Source: Curvularia sp. ZM96 (lineage: Eukaryota; Ascomycota; Dothideomycetes; Pleosporales; Pleosporaceae). Taken from it: 64,000 bases of DNA. This document shows positions 32,121 to 44,259 of the stretch, in pieces. Every line of letters begins with the position of its first letter. The first letter of the stretch is position 1. Below the pieces are notes generated by a model that saw only the letters and a list, made by a program, of their open reading frames with translations, made no database searches and was not told the origin of the DNA. The DNA is taken from positions 3,534,001 to 3,598,000 of the forward strand of contig JAJGBQ010000003.1 of assembly GCA_022457065.1 (NCBI GenBank), in the 5' to 3' direction. A program made the translations under genes and the position numbers.

Positions 32121-35100
32121 ATGGAGGATCGTGAGTCGAGCGTCGTGTCGTCAGTCGACTTCTACGCCTCCGACGCAAACCCTTCGCAGCCTGCTGCTGC
32201 CCCTGCTGCCCAGAGTGATGCGCCGCCGCTTGTAAAGCGCAAAGCGGATGATGAGGATGCTCCCACCCACCACCATGACAGGAAGCGCAACCGTCGCGCG
32301 TCGTCTCCCTCGCGCTGCGCGGGGCTACCACCAGAGCTGTGGCAGCACATCTTCTCCTTTTGTTCCCTCGCTGATCTCGGTCGATTGATCCAGGTCAATC
32401 GATCTTTTCGTTCCTATCTGACAGACGTGCCCTCCGCCTCGACTTCAAAGTCGGGCGCTGGCCGTCTGCATCTCCTAAAGTCTGAATCGTTGTGGGCCTC
32501 TGCCCGCAATGCACTGTGTACAAAGCCCCCAAAGCCTCTTCCGGGCTTTACTGAGCTGCAGATGTGGCAGCTGGCCTGGTCCAAGAGGTGCCAGTTTTGT
32601 AACAAGCTTGATTCTCACTCTCCAGGCGAGCGCATATGGCAAAAGGGTCCCGGTCAGGCCGGCGTGCGCGTCATCTGGCCCTTCGCCATCAGGGCTTGTG
32701 GGCCATGTCTGCTCCAACAGTGCCAGACGGTAAGTATACGCAAACTCCGGCTACTCAGCGAGTCGCGACTGACTTCCTAGGACGCGAGCCTTCTCTTTTC
32801 TGCTGCCTCTGCCCTGCGGCCTGCTCTGCCCTTCGCCCTTCTCACCAACGACCAGCACTACGTCCCCGCTTACTTGCTCCAGTCTGCGACAACTCCAGCC
32901 CACGTCGAAATTGCAAAGTACTACTACAAGAAGCACGTCGACGACATTACCCACGAACTCAACGACGCTCTCAGTCGCGGCTCTGCAGCGGCCGAAGAGT
33001 GGTCCAAAGGCCTTGACGCCAGAGGCAAAGAACGTATGAGGCTTGCGGAAAACTGGGAACGCTGGGAGGCCAGGAGTCAGTCTGTAGACGAGCACAGGAT
33101 GGGGGCGAAGCGTGCTGTCTCTGCAGCTCCCTCCCACGCCGCCACGTCACACAAGCACTCATCCCAATCACCCCCGCATCGAACACCGTCGCCTATAATT
33201 CACGCCCCGGTTCCAGCGAGTAAGTATGGTTCTGCTGTCTCATTTGCTGCCAGACATGGCAATACGTCTCGACATCTTGACAGCACCCCTCCAGTTCGCA
33301 ACCTAACAGCGGTAGCCCCATCATCGCAACACGCCCAAGCGCGGCCCCCCACAGTTCCACCACAGGCTTTTACGCCGTCTGGCCAGAGGAATCTACACGA
33401 TGCAAACGAAGCCAAGGCGTCTCGAAAAAGCGACATAGAACGTCGCTGTCAGCTCATGGACCCTCCAATTGCCCCCAACATCTTGCGCCACATGGATTCT
33501 TTCAAGGCAGCTATCCAGATATCGCAGCCAATGAACGATTATGCATGGAGTGTCCTCCAACCCCGCTTAATAGCCCAACTGCCTGCGGCCCAACAAGCAG
33601 AAGCCGACCACGTGTCGCGCACAGCTTCTCTTTCCAACAACAAATCCCAGGATCGCCGCCATCTGGATGCGAATTCCAAAGAGGCCAAAGAAGCAATGGA
33701 TCGGGACTGGGAAGAGACGCAGCGCCCCATCCGCGACAGACTTGATGCGATTGCCGAGGAATTTATCAATCGAGTATGGGATCATGGCCAAGCCGTCACT
33801 CACGAGAACAGCCCAAAATTCGCAGCTGACCTGCTAGCCCACGTTCGGCGCACCTTCTATGCCGACAAGGCAGAGAGTGATGGTGTCCAGAGCGCGTCGG
33901 CTTCTACTGACCAGGCAGATGCTCGACCAAAACTGGTCCTGGAAAACATGAAGTGGGTATACGACAACAAGATCAAGCCGCTAACGGAACCGTTTCGCAA
34001 GGAGATCTTCCTTTGCTATGGGAATGGCTGCGAACACAACAACAAGTATTATGGCTTTGAGGGCGTTGTTCAGCATTATGGGGCAAAGCATACGGCTGCC
34101 TTCAGCTCTGGAAATGTCGTTGTTGCTTGGAGAGAAGCCGAATGGCCAGAGGAGCCACCTTTCCATCCGGAACCCATGTCTGTCAAGAATCCTCTCCTTA
34201 CTCACTACGCCGCGGCAACCACAGGTGGGTATGGCGGTTATTTCGGTGGATATTCACGCGCAGGGACAGCCACCCCACACATGCCAACGCACCTTCCACA
34301 AGCAAGCCCCGGGCCTTACAACTATGGAAACCAGTATGCAGGACCGTTTGCTCCACCACAGATGCCGTCCGGCTCGATGAATGGATTGGATTATCCACAA
34401 CCATATGCCACCCCTGTGGATGTGTATTCACACCAGGCAATGGGCCCTCCAGGATATGCTGCTCATGCTGCCCAGAACCCCTATCTAACGTCCCCAGCGA
34501 TGATCAACAATGCCATAGCACCACCTCCTCCCAACATGCCACCACCCAACCACGGAATGCCTGAGACCGTCCCCAACGGTACAGAAGATACTGGTCAGAG
34601 TACTAGCTCGTTTGACAAGCAAGTAAGTACCGTCATCGAAATGACTCAGGACATGTGGAAACGGACCTCGGGTATCAAGGACATGCCAAATAGTCTCCGG
34701 GTTTACGTGCTGTTGCATCGAGTCATCTCCAAGTTCCAAGTAGAGTTCAATCACGAACCTAACTTGAATCACTTCATTGAGGCTCTTTCCAACCATGAGA
34801 TTCCCAAAGCATTGAAGAATGCGCCCGGGCTCTCATGCAAAGCCTGTCAGATTGGGTCTGCACATCATCCGGCTGCTTCTTATTACTCGAAATCTGAAGA
34901 GAGGACAACGTACACCGTATTGAACCTCATGATACATTTCCGGAATCAGCATCTACCCTCCTATCAGCAACCCATTCCTGGTCATGGAGTTCCAGCTGCA
35001 AGGCTTGATTGGAAGGAGAACATGATTGAGCTGCCGAGTGACCGCTTCATCTCCGGCCTAATCCACGCCGTAGGTATGGACGGTGAGAAGCTACTCATGA

Positions 35101-36819
35101 TTGCGACAGTGTTTCCCAACCTTTTTCCTACGCCACTGCCCAAAATTGACGTGACTGATGGCCATGGCCTGGCCTCGCCCGCCTCTTCTGGCCCCAAAGA
35201 CACAGAAAAGGCTCCCGGCACAATCAATGCCCCAGACGAACCAGGAGGAGCTTCTGCTAGTTCGATCATGGTTGGACCTGAAGCTAATCCGTCGTTGCCT
35301 GCGAAACCGCCTGATACTACGTACGCATCTCATCGTCCAGCTCCTGCAAGCGAAACCAACGATGCATCAAGCTCCATGAATGCGAGACGGTTTTACAGAG
35401 ATGGCTCGCCTGCAGAGCGCAGACCACACCACTATGGTGAACCTCGGTACTATGTAAGTTACACAAAGCACCTTGCCAAATCCTTCAGAGCGCTAACCAT
35501 TAATTCTCTAGATGCCCCGGGATCATCTGGACGATGGGTACCACCACTCACGTGAGTTCGTCGAGTATGCCCACAGTCCTAGGATCTTCCACGCAGGCCC
35601 TGCGTATGACGATTTCGCGGGTCGTCGAACAGCATTCCGGGACCAGGAGCGATACTACGGACCGCCAGAAGAGATTGTCTATGCCCACCCCCGTGAGGGA
35701 AGTCACGGCAGCCGGGAGTATAGTGCTTACCCACGCTCAGTCAGATATTACGAAGAGGACGACCGTCGATCTGAGTACCGCTATGTGAATGAGCGCCCAC
35801 CACGCGATGTCAGCCCATCACAAGGCCAATCAGCAGCAGACAAATTTCTGGCAGAGAACGAACCTCCACAACCTCCGCCACCACCGCAGCCGGAAGCCGA
35901 GCCTCCTGCACCACCACAGGAAAATGAAGCGGGAACTCGTTACACGCCTCCACCTTCAGATGCTCCTGCACCATCGGAGCCAAACGCCCCGATTCGCCCG
36001 CTGGGCCCGCCGCACCCTAGAGCTCCATCCACTGTTTCCAACAGCTCCAGATACGATGACTATCAAACCAATGGACATCGTATGCCCATGTCTGGCCCGA
36101 ATGGCCCTCCGCCACGAAGACCTGGACCCCATCGTCGCAGAGACCGGCCCTACGAACATCGTGGGCACTCTCGCTATTCGCGGTACATGAGCGTCGCCCG
36201 TGACGATCCATATGGCCGTGGATCCAGCATGAGTAGGTCACAGAGCAGGAGATATGAGGAGCAGCGTCGTCGTCTGGATGAACAAGAGACGCCACAACCC
36301 AACGCTGAGCATGACTATGAACCGGACTACTCCAGGGAACACAGTATTGATCAGCACGGGCAAGACGATGGCTATTATTCGCACCCGCGCCGGCACCCAC
36401 GAGGGTACGTGTCAGTGCAGGATCGTATGCATCCACACGTTCCTGCATACTCCCCGCCAAGGTATCGCTACGATGAACCTCGCGGACCGCAACCAGTCTA
36501 TGTAGACGAGTACGGTCATCCTGTCCACGAGTATGAAGTCATTCGCGTGCGGGGTGAACCGAGACAACGGGGCCCGTACATGCCGCATCAACCCCACCGC
36601 TACGAACCAGATCCTTATGGCTACGTGCCAGTCCAGTACGAAAGGCCCCCGCCACAGAGATACAACAGCCGCCCTGAAGAGTATGTGTACTACGAAGAGA
36701 GGGAGAGGCCATTGCCCAGGAGGCCGGCCCAGGAGGCCGAGAGCGATGTTTATGAGCCCCAAGCAACGGAAATCAAGGTTGAAAGCGTACCCGTCCCTAT
36801 GCCACCGGAAGCACCGTAA
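32121..36819 (+). CDS. Very large F-box protein with Pro/Tyr-rich C-terminus
   Basis: Exons 32121-32729, 32781-35453 and 35512-36819 encode about 1,529 residues. The F-box is at residues 70-105 (LPPELWQHIFSFCSLADLGRLIQVNRSFRSYL). A zinc-like Cys set follows (CQFCNKL..CGPCLLQQC), as in many fungal F-box proteins. Residues 250-860 hold helical segments, a His/Cys-containing stretch (FLCYGNGCEHNNKYYGFEGVVQHYGAKH) resembling a C2H2-like finger, and later SCKACQIGSAHH. The last 440 residues are low complexity: Tyr, Arg, Pro and His-rich (RYYEEDDR, PPPPPQPE). It presumably presents substrates to an SCF ubiquitin ligase; substrates are unknown. All three exons join in phase 0. Confidence 0.8.
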
Positions 36820-37325
36820 AGACTACCCGAGCCTTTCAGATTATCATTGGCACGCAACCGGAGAATATGATAATGTTTGAATCTATTTGCGACTTTTTGC
36901 GAAATGTGGCGTTTTTGCATTGCCAAGGTGTCTGGCTAATTTCGGTAATGATGTCTTGTTTGCCTGGGAGGATTTGTCTAGATTTTGAGGTTTATTGCAA
37001 TTTAGCTCTACGAAGAAATGCGATCTAATTGGTTTTGGGAGGTTCGGGTGTCAATTGTTCAATTCGTGATGTTCGAAATCTGTGTTGAGTGAGTCTATTA
37101 TGCGCCTAGAGCACATGACGAGGAACCGCACTTCTTTCGCTGTCCTTGGAATACCTTGACGCAGTGAACTGAAGAAATGGCCTCTTATGTAGTGGCAGTA
37201 TCAGAAGTTGGAGCAATGCATTGAAAGACAGCAGAACATGATGACTTTTTTGGGTGGCGCGTTGGCCTTCTAGGAAGGGTATCAAAGGGAACATTTTTTA
37301 ACAAAGAAGACGGTGGTGGATCCGG
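36820..37325. other. Intergenic (convergent 3' ends)
   Basis: 506 bp between the convergent F-box and MTD1 genes. No feature recognised. Confidence 0.55.
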
Positions 37326-38496
37326 CTACGGCTTGGACTCAATGACAGGCTCTGCTGAGGATGTTTCCTCGCTGCCCTGAGCAGCGGCATCGATCTTGTT
37401 CTGAGCCAGACGCTGTGATGATTCGTTAGTAACAATCTCGCAACAAAGATCCCGCATATACGTACGAGCAAGTTCCTCAACAGCACCGCAATCGTCACCT
37501 TGCCAATTGCCGGCACATAAATCGACGCCTTCTCCTTCACCTCTGGCGAGAAATTCCTCTCACTCGAGAAATTAATGCACGCAGCGCCGTCACGCATGAG
37601 CTCTAGCGGCACCTTGTATTTATCCCCGGGCACGCCGCTGATGACGACGTCGCTAAGTGGGAGACAATCTTTGAGTGTCCAGCCAGGCTTCTCGACGACC
37701 TCGTGGCGGCGCTTGCGTAGCCCAGCACCGCGCGTGAATTCCTGAACATCGTTGATATCCACGCTGTATACGTGCGCGCCGTCGTTGGCCAGCAGCGCGG
37801 CGAGCGGTCGGCCCACGACCTCGCTCCTGTTGATAACCGTAATCGTACGGCCGTGCAGACGATTTCCATACGGCAGAATGGTATTGTATATCCTCAGATA
37901 CTCGAGTATCTTGATAACCGCGAGGGGTGTGCAAGGCAGAATGCTCTTTTTCGTCTCGGCAGGATCGAGGAAGCGGATGTTCTGGTACATGTTGAAGATG
38001 TAGCGGTGGGAGAGGCCCTCGACGTCCTTGTCAATGGACACGATTTGTTGCAGGTATTGGTCTTGGCGGTTGCCGAAGATGGGGTAGTAGACGATTATGC
38101 CGTCGACCGAGGCGTCGTTGTTGGCTTCGATGAGGCGGTCTTCGAGGAGTTCGCGGTCGACTTCGCGGAGTTCGAAGGCGAAGCCACTGTTTGAAATCGT
38201 TGCATGTTAGTGATTTAAGATATTCCCTTTCTTGTTTTTTTTACTTTGACACGAAGGGGTAACGGTCGACTGGGGGCAGTGGACTGGCAAAACGAGGTCG
38301 TTATTGCTCACTTTTCAACACAGGTCTTGCCGGTCCATTCTGCGTAGACTCTGGCGGCAGGATCTGCGCTCGACAAGAAGCCTACGAGTAGCGGCTTGCG
38401 CCCGATTTTCGTCAAACCTTCGCGTACTTCATCTAGAAGTCCTTTGGCGATGTTGTTGGCGAGGATGACTTTGCAATGGGGTTTGTCGTCGGCCAT
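37326..38496 (-). CDS. MTD1: NAD-dependent methylenetetrahydrofolate dehydrogenase
   Basis: Exons 38312-38496, 37466-38186 and 37413 boundary to 37326 (last exon 37326-37412) encode 330 residues, close to yeast Mtd1. The folate-binding half shows VDGIIVYYPIFGNRQDQYLQ. The Rossmann half has the MTD1-type nucleotide loop TVINRSEVVGRPLAALLAND and SDVVISGVPGDKYKVP. The enzyme oxidises 5,10-methylene-THF to 5,10-methenyl-THF with NAD+ in the cytosol, feeding one-carbon units to purine synthesis. The first splice makes CVENGFAFELREV, matching the family. Introns are 125 and 53 bp. It is divergent from MMS19, 539 bp away. Confidence 0.92.
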
Positions 38497-39035
38497 GGTG
38501 GGGTAAAGTTTTTGGGGGAGGGAGGAAGGGAGGGGCAGATTTCTGGGGAAAAAAGCGAAAGGGATGGATGGAGGAAACGCTCAGGCAAAGGGATCACCCT
38601 AGTTATGAATCTGTAGATTTTTTCACGCAAAACTAAAAACTCGTACCTTGTTTCACCTGCCGAATCGCTTCTCCTACAACTTTTTTTGCGCGCAGGCGGA
38701 CGGGCCCCACTTTCGGTATAGCGAAATCATTGGGTAAAACCACTCTATTCAAACCACCAGATTCATAGTGAAGTTAATCTATAGTATAGACATCATGTGT
38801 TAGATTAAATTTAAGATATTAGTACTTGCCTCGTGTCTCTGAGAGCCAAATACTGCCGAGATATCGGTGTTGGTGGGTGCACTTTTGTTCTGACTATCTC
38901 GAGCCCCCACCATCCGATACCGGCCAATCAGCAGCTCCGCAACTCCGTAACGTCACTGTGCGTTGCAAACACTTTTGTGTATCGCGTGCTTCTACGACCA
39001 CACGTTCGAAACACTCGGACCAATACCTCGTGAGA
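38497..39035. promoter_or_regulatory. Divergent intergenic region (MTD1 / MMS19)
   Basis: 539 bp with an AT-rich centre (38755-38820) followed by element A (38820-38895). A CCAAT box (38924-38928, CGGCCAATCAGC) lies about 110 bp upstream of the MMS19 ATG, a typical position for the HAP/CBC complex. Confidence 0.5.
38820..38895 (+). repeat. Shared upstream element, copy A (pair with 43991-44066)
   Basis: TAGTACTTGCCTCGTGTCTC at the left end matches TAGTACTTCTCTCGTGTCTC of copy B. Similarity resumes at the right end (GCACTTTTGTTCTGAC versus GCAGTTTTGTTCAGAC) after a more diverged middle 2 bp longer here. Several mismatches are transitions. Copy A ends about 140 bp before the MMS19 ATG. Confidence 0.5.
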
Positions 39036-42000
39036 ATGTCAGATATTCAGAAGTACTTGCTGGATTTTGACAGAAACAAGGCTGAGGCAACTGCAACTGC
39101 TCAAGCAAGCGCCGCGCGTATGTATGAATGAGGGTTCCGGAGGGGCAATGGATAGTGGGCATGCTGTGCTAACAAGGGAACAGGACTCAAGAATGGAGAG
39201 TTGAAGCTCATTAGTCTGGTCACTGACCTGGGAGAGTATTTGAACAGCGAAGATGGGGCGGTGCGGTCCAAGAGTAGGTTGCGGTCGGTGTCTTCTGATA
39301 CGCCTGCTAATACCTTACAGCCATGTCGTATCTTGCAGAGGTGCTCTCTTCCACTCCGCAAAAGGTCCTGTCTTTACAGCAGCGTACGTAAGCTGAGAAG
39401 TCCCTTCCGATACAAGCAGCACCTGTACATGTACGAGCCGCTGCAACTTCTACACTCTCAATTTGAACGAAGCCGAAACGTCGATGGGATATGAGTGCGG
39501 GATCCAGGAATTGTTACATTACAGGAATTGTCACATAAGTCAGAACGGTTGGGCTAATATTACACACCAGGAAATCTGCTGTGCGACTTTACCCTTTCCC
39601 GAACCGAAGACAGTGAAGGGCTAGGATCATGCGCAAAGGCGCTGTTGGCGCTCGAAGAGCTGGGCAAATGGGACGACGAGCGCGTTGTTCGCATAGTCGA
39701 AGCACTTCTCTCTAACACACATCCACTGCGACAATACAAGCAGCAGACCGAGCGGTATCCAGTACTGCAGCTCATAGACACTCTCATGGCCAAATACCGA
39801 GAAGTTCTCCGAGCCCACCACGATTCGACTCCCGATTTCATGGCGCGCTTCATATCATACTTCGATGGGGAGAAGGACCCGAGGAACTTGATGGTTGTCT
39901 TTTCGATACTGAGGGTGCCAATGACTGAGTGGAGTATTGGTGGTGATGCGCAAGATCTATTCGATTCTGTCTTCAATTACTTCCCTATTACGTTCAGGCC
40001 TCCCCCAGACGACCCGTACGGAATCACCGCCCAGGATCTCAAGGACCGATTACGCATCTGCATTTCTTCTACAGCTGATTTCGCTCCATACGCCTTCCCT
40101 GCGCTTCTGGACAAGCTTGATTCTACATCCATGAACACAAAGCGAGACGTGCTCACAACGATTACTGCCTGCGTAAGAGAATACGGACCAAGAACGGTGT
40201 CGTTATATGCGATAACACTGTGGGATGCTCTGAAGTTTGAGGTGCTCAATGTACAAGAGGAGGACCTTGCACAAGAGGCGCTCAAAGCCCTGGCTGCGAT
40301 CGCAAAAACTCTGTCACAGGGTACGCCAGGATCGCTAAATGCTTATCTCAAGCCTGTCATCAAAGAGTGCAACGAACATCTGGAAGATGCCCCAACGAAG
40401 CAGTCGCAAGCCTCAGCACGGATCCTACAAAGCCTTGCCAATGTATCCCCGGAAGTTACAAGCATTCTTCTGGAGGGGGTGCTGCCCAACCTCTTTCTCT
40501 TGTTCCAAACAGCAGATACAATGGCCAAGCGCCGGGGATTACTGGAGGTTCTTGTTCAACTGGTCAAGGCGAACATTGATGTATACGGCGACTGGACGAC
40601 TATGGGACCTGGTGGTGAACAAGCCGGCAAAAACGCGCTGGCTGGATTCCGAGATCAAGCTCTGGAAGTTATGCTGAACGGGCTCGAAACAGCTCCCGTC
40701 AAAGAGGTATCTTTCCGATTGGTATGTCTTGATGGACTCATCCAGCTATCCAAGGTTCGAGGGCTTCTGAGCGATGAGGATGTTGGCAGGATCGTTCAAT
40801 TGCTGCATACCATTGTCGTACACGAAGAATCATACGGAAAGGATGAAGTCAAGGAGATGGCAATCAATGGCATCGTTGAAATCGCCCATCAGAAACCGCA
40901 AGTCGTTGTTGACAAGGCCTTCCCAGCTTTCCTGGCGCAGCTACCGGACACGGACGCGGACGGATCTAAGAGCTATTCAACTGTACTCGAAGCTTTTGCG
41001 AAGCTCGCTAGTGAAGAGCAGGTCTTTGACACTGTCATCTTACGTCTCAAAAATAAGTTCAGCGTAGCGGTTCAGCAGCATGCGTCCTCTACGTACATCG
41101 TTGCGCTTCTTTCAGCCATCTTGTACGCGCTCAAGAAGGGTGAAAAGAAGCTCTCGGATGGCTCAGGCAGCTCGACGTATTACAAGGACATTGCACTGCC
41201 ACTGATTCAGCGTGTCTCGAGCTCAGATGAGTCACATCCGGCAGCATTCAATGATGAGACGACTATCGACCTTGTCGGTCGCATCTGCAATCTGATTATC
41301 AGATATATGCCTACCGAACAACAGAACGCTATTGCTGCCGAGCTATACACGCTATTCCGTGGCACACCACAGGCTGAACTTCCACCTTTCAGTACCAGTG
41401 CAGCTACAGAAACCGACAAGACTATGATTGTTTCGACACATCTCCTCGCTTCTCTCCGAAAAGACACGAGTCTTCCTTGCGAGTTGCAGCTGCTGATTTC
41501 TTCCCTCGCAAACTATGCACAAAAGCCCACACTATCCATTCCCGTTCGGTCAGCATCGCTACGACAAATGTCACTCATCATCAACAAGTACTATTCTTCG
41601 GCGGCACTGAAGACATGCATGGACCCGCTCATCGCCGATTTCGATCTCCTGAACCCAGAGAAACTAGACCCGCCACGGATACGCATCATCTTTGCTTGTC
41701 TGAAGGGTATCGTGCTGCGCAGCAGTCCAGTGTTGAACACACTATACCCAACACTGCTGTCCTTGCTATCACATCCTAAATACGGTAGTACAGTAGCCCA
41801 AGGCTTTACAGCACTACTACAGCCCGATGATCTCTTGACCAAAGAGAACCACTGCCAGATCGTCGGTCTCCACAAGCACAAGAGCTTTGCCTTACTAGTT
41901 CCCAATATCACATCCGCTTTCCGCGACGCCGACGCACAGACGAAGCCAAACTACCTGATCGCTCTCAGCGGAGCACTGAGATGGATGCCATTTGACATTG

Positions 42001-42410
42001 TCGTCGAAGAAGTCGGACAACTCGTTACTCTGCTTCTCCAATCACTCGACCTCAAAGGCGTCGATACTGTCAAGGAAGCGGCGATTGGAACGCTGACCAA
42101 TACCCTCACCGAGAAGCCTGCAGTCCTCGAGGAACACGCAGGCGCACTCATCTCTCGCCTCCTTGCTAATGCGATTGTTAGCAAGGATGCACAGGCTGGT
42201 TCACCGCCTCCACCGAGTGTCAGGGTCGCAGCGCTCAAATGCCTATTCCTGGTTGCAGATAAGTTCAAGGAAGAGACACTGATGAGGTATAGGAGGGAAG
42301 TAGTCAAGAGGTTGATTGCGGCGCTGGATGATGGAAAGAGAGAGGTTAGGACAGCCGCGGTCAAGTGTAGGGCCAAGTGGCTGTTGGCTGATGAGCCGGA
42401 CGACGATTAG
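39036..42410 (+). CDS. MET18: MMS19/Met18, cytosolic Fe-S targeting factor
   Basis: Exons 39036-39117, 39184-39273, 39321-39383 and 39571-42410 encode 1,024 residues, the usual MMS19 size. The spliced N-terminus carries the MMS19 N-domain pattern: LKLISLVTDLGEYLNSEDG, YLAEVLSSTPQKVLS, NLLCDFTLSRTEDSEGLGSC, ALLALEELGKW. The whole protein is HEAT-like helical repeats. The C-terminal domain includes LTKENHCQIVGLHKHKSFAL and ends VRTAAVKCRAKWLLADEPD. With Cia1 and Cia2 it delivers Fe-S clusters to nuclear and cytosolic enzymes such as DNA polymerases and Rad3/XPD. The three short 5' exons are missed by simple frame scanning. The 187-bp third intron is long for this window, but the junction sequence fits the family. 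Confidence 0.92.
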
Positions 42411-42715
42411 ACGTGTATCTGTATATTCCATGCTCTGTTTAAGAATTCACGACGTTTTCACGATTGGAATATTGAACCAGACGAGTTTGGAGTGCGTGAC
42501 TTTTGGATTAAACTTTTCTCTTCTTCTTGTACTGCTTCTTTCTTTCTTCAAAGACGCTGTCTCCATATAAGACCCAAATGGTATAGTCTCGCTCAACATT
42601 TGAACGCCAGGATACACGATTTCCGTTTAACGCCAGCCAATGCAGTAAGTACACATTCGTACGCTCTTCGACGCGGGTTTTCTGAGGATGAGTTTTTGAC
42701 CAAACACAGCCTTTT
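42411..42715. other. Intergenic (convergent 3' ends)
   Basis: 305 bp between the MMS19 and RPF2 stop codons; presumably both 3' UTRs. Nothing else seen. Confidence 0.6.
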
Positions 42716-43752
42716 TTACACCCTCATCTTCTTGGGCGTGTTCTCCTCCTCGTCTTCGCTCGCAGTGTCCTCGACACCCACCTCCTCGTCATCGTCATCC
42801 TCGTTTCGGCCACGCTTAAGACCCTTCATCTTCCTTGTCTGCAGGTTGGCAAAGTCCTGCTTACCGACGTGGACCTTGGCCGTCTTGTCGCCCATGGCGT
42901 TCATGTCGATGTTCTTCTTGGTGCGAGCCTCGGCGCCCTTAGGTGTCTTCATAGCCTGCTTCAGCATATCTGGGTCGGGGAACATTTCGCGACCGAGGGT
43001 GAAGTCCATGCGAGGCCCCATCTCCTCAACTTCGATTCGTGGAAGCTTCTGTCCGGAGCGCTTTGTGCGCAGAAGGTAGAAGCGCAGGTGGACCGGCGGG
43101 TTGGGGCGATCGTCGGAAGGCTCTTCGGCGGAGATGGAAACCAGATACTGCAAACCCTCGACGTCGACTTCGTTTGTTTCTTGTCCTTTGAAGAAATCCA
43201 GGAACAGGCTCTTGGCTAGCGTGTACTTTGTCTGGTTGGGGTCTTCGAAGACGGTGCCGTGGAAGCTGATCATGGGCTTGAGACCGAGGGAGGGCTTCTT
43301 GTTCTTGAATTGCTGCAGCGTTCGGAACGTTTCAGGGTTGATGTAGAGCTCGAGCATGTCGAGCATCTTGTAAGAGAAAGTACGGGCGAGAGTCAGGCAG
43401 TGTGGTCGCTTCTTCGAGTGCAGCGACAGAACTAGGAGTGAGGTGTCGTTCTTCTGAGAGAAGAACTCAAGCGACGAGGCGTCATCGAAGGGATGGATGT
43501 CGTTCTTCTTGGTGAAGCGCTCGACAAAGGGACGCTTGATAGTAACGAGGTCGGCGACGGCAAGCTTGAGGATTTGCGACGTTTTTTGACCGGAGACAAA
43601 CAGCGTCGTCTTGGGGTTCTCGTGCTGTTGCGGCTCGCGCTTTTTCATCTCACGCTTGGCGCGGGCATTTTTGGGTTTACTGAGGAAAGTTTGTTAGCAC
43701 ATGTTGGTCTTGAGGACCTTGCGACACGATTTACATACGCTTGCTTCAACAT
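42716..43752 (-). CDS. RPF2: Ribosome production factor 2 (Brix domain)
   Basis: Exons 43739-43752 (14 nt) and 42716-43679 encode 325 residues. The tiny first exon is required to give the conserved start MLKQAKPKNARAKREMKKRE. The Brix domain spans about residues 30-235: TTLFVSGQKTSQ, NDTSLLVLSLHSKKRPHCLT, MLELYINPE, ISFHGTVFEDP and LRFYLLRTKRSGQKLPR. A basic/acidic tail ends KKMRV. Rpf2 acts with Rrs1 in the nucleolus to load the 5S RNP (5S rRNA, uL18, uL5) onto pre-60S particles. Length and domain order match yeast Rpf2 (344 residues). Confidence 0.92.
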
Positions 43753-44259
43753 TTTGGCGGCGTTGTTGGCTGTGTTGTCTGCGTTGGTCGAGATGCTGCT
43801 CTCGAAATCTTGGCGGAAACAAAAAGTTCCAACGATAGCCGGCGCCGGAGAAACGATTCTGCCGATCTGATAACGCAATGGCCGGCTCTTAGTGTACTGA
43901 AATAGCAATACGCCTAACTCGAAGTTAAAATCACCAGAACAGTATGAACATATTGTGATAGCAATTCCAGTTTTTGACCTCTAGATACACTAGTACTTCT
44001 CTCGTGTCTCTAAGAGTTAAAATGTGTGTTTTGTGAGAGTTACGCTAGGCAGTTTTGTTCAGACCATTTGGGTACACCGAGAGGCGGGGTGGGGGACTGT
44101 TCCGCAGTTCGGCGCCCCTCTGACGTGATTTCCTCTGCAGGGCGGCGACTAAATATTAATCAGATTATCTTCGCAAAGACCGCTTGCGACATAAACATCT
44201 CTCACTGGCGTCGTATACATCCCTTCCTCGCATCCATTCTCCACATCGATAAGACAGCC
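43753..44259. promoter_or_regulatory. Divergent intergenic region (RPF2 / GRX)
   Basis: 507 bp containing element B (43991-44066), related to the element in the MMS19 promoter. An ATG at 44026 is in frame with the glutaredoxin but gives a leader absent from the family. Confidence 0.5.
43991..44066 (+). repeat. Shared upstream element, copy B (pair with 38820-38895)
   Basis: Same orientation relative to the downstream gene as copy A. Left-end core CTCGTGTCTCT and right-end core TTTTGTTC are identical in both copies. Copy B ends about 190 bp upstream of the glutaredoxin ATG. Confidence 0.5.

Noticed and set aside
44026..44259. Upstream ATG extending the glutaredoxin by 78 residues
   Set aside because: The extension has no family similarity, overlaps the promoter element and precedes the point where the thioredoxin domain normally begins.
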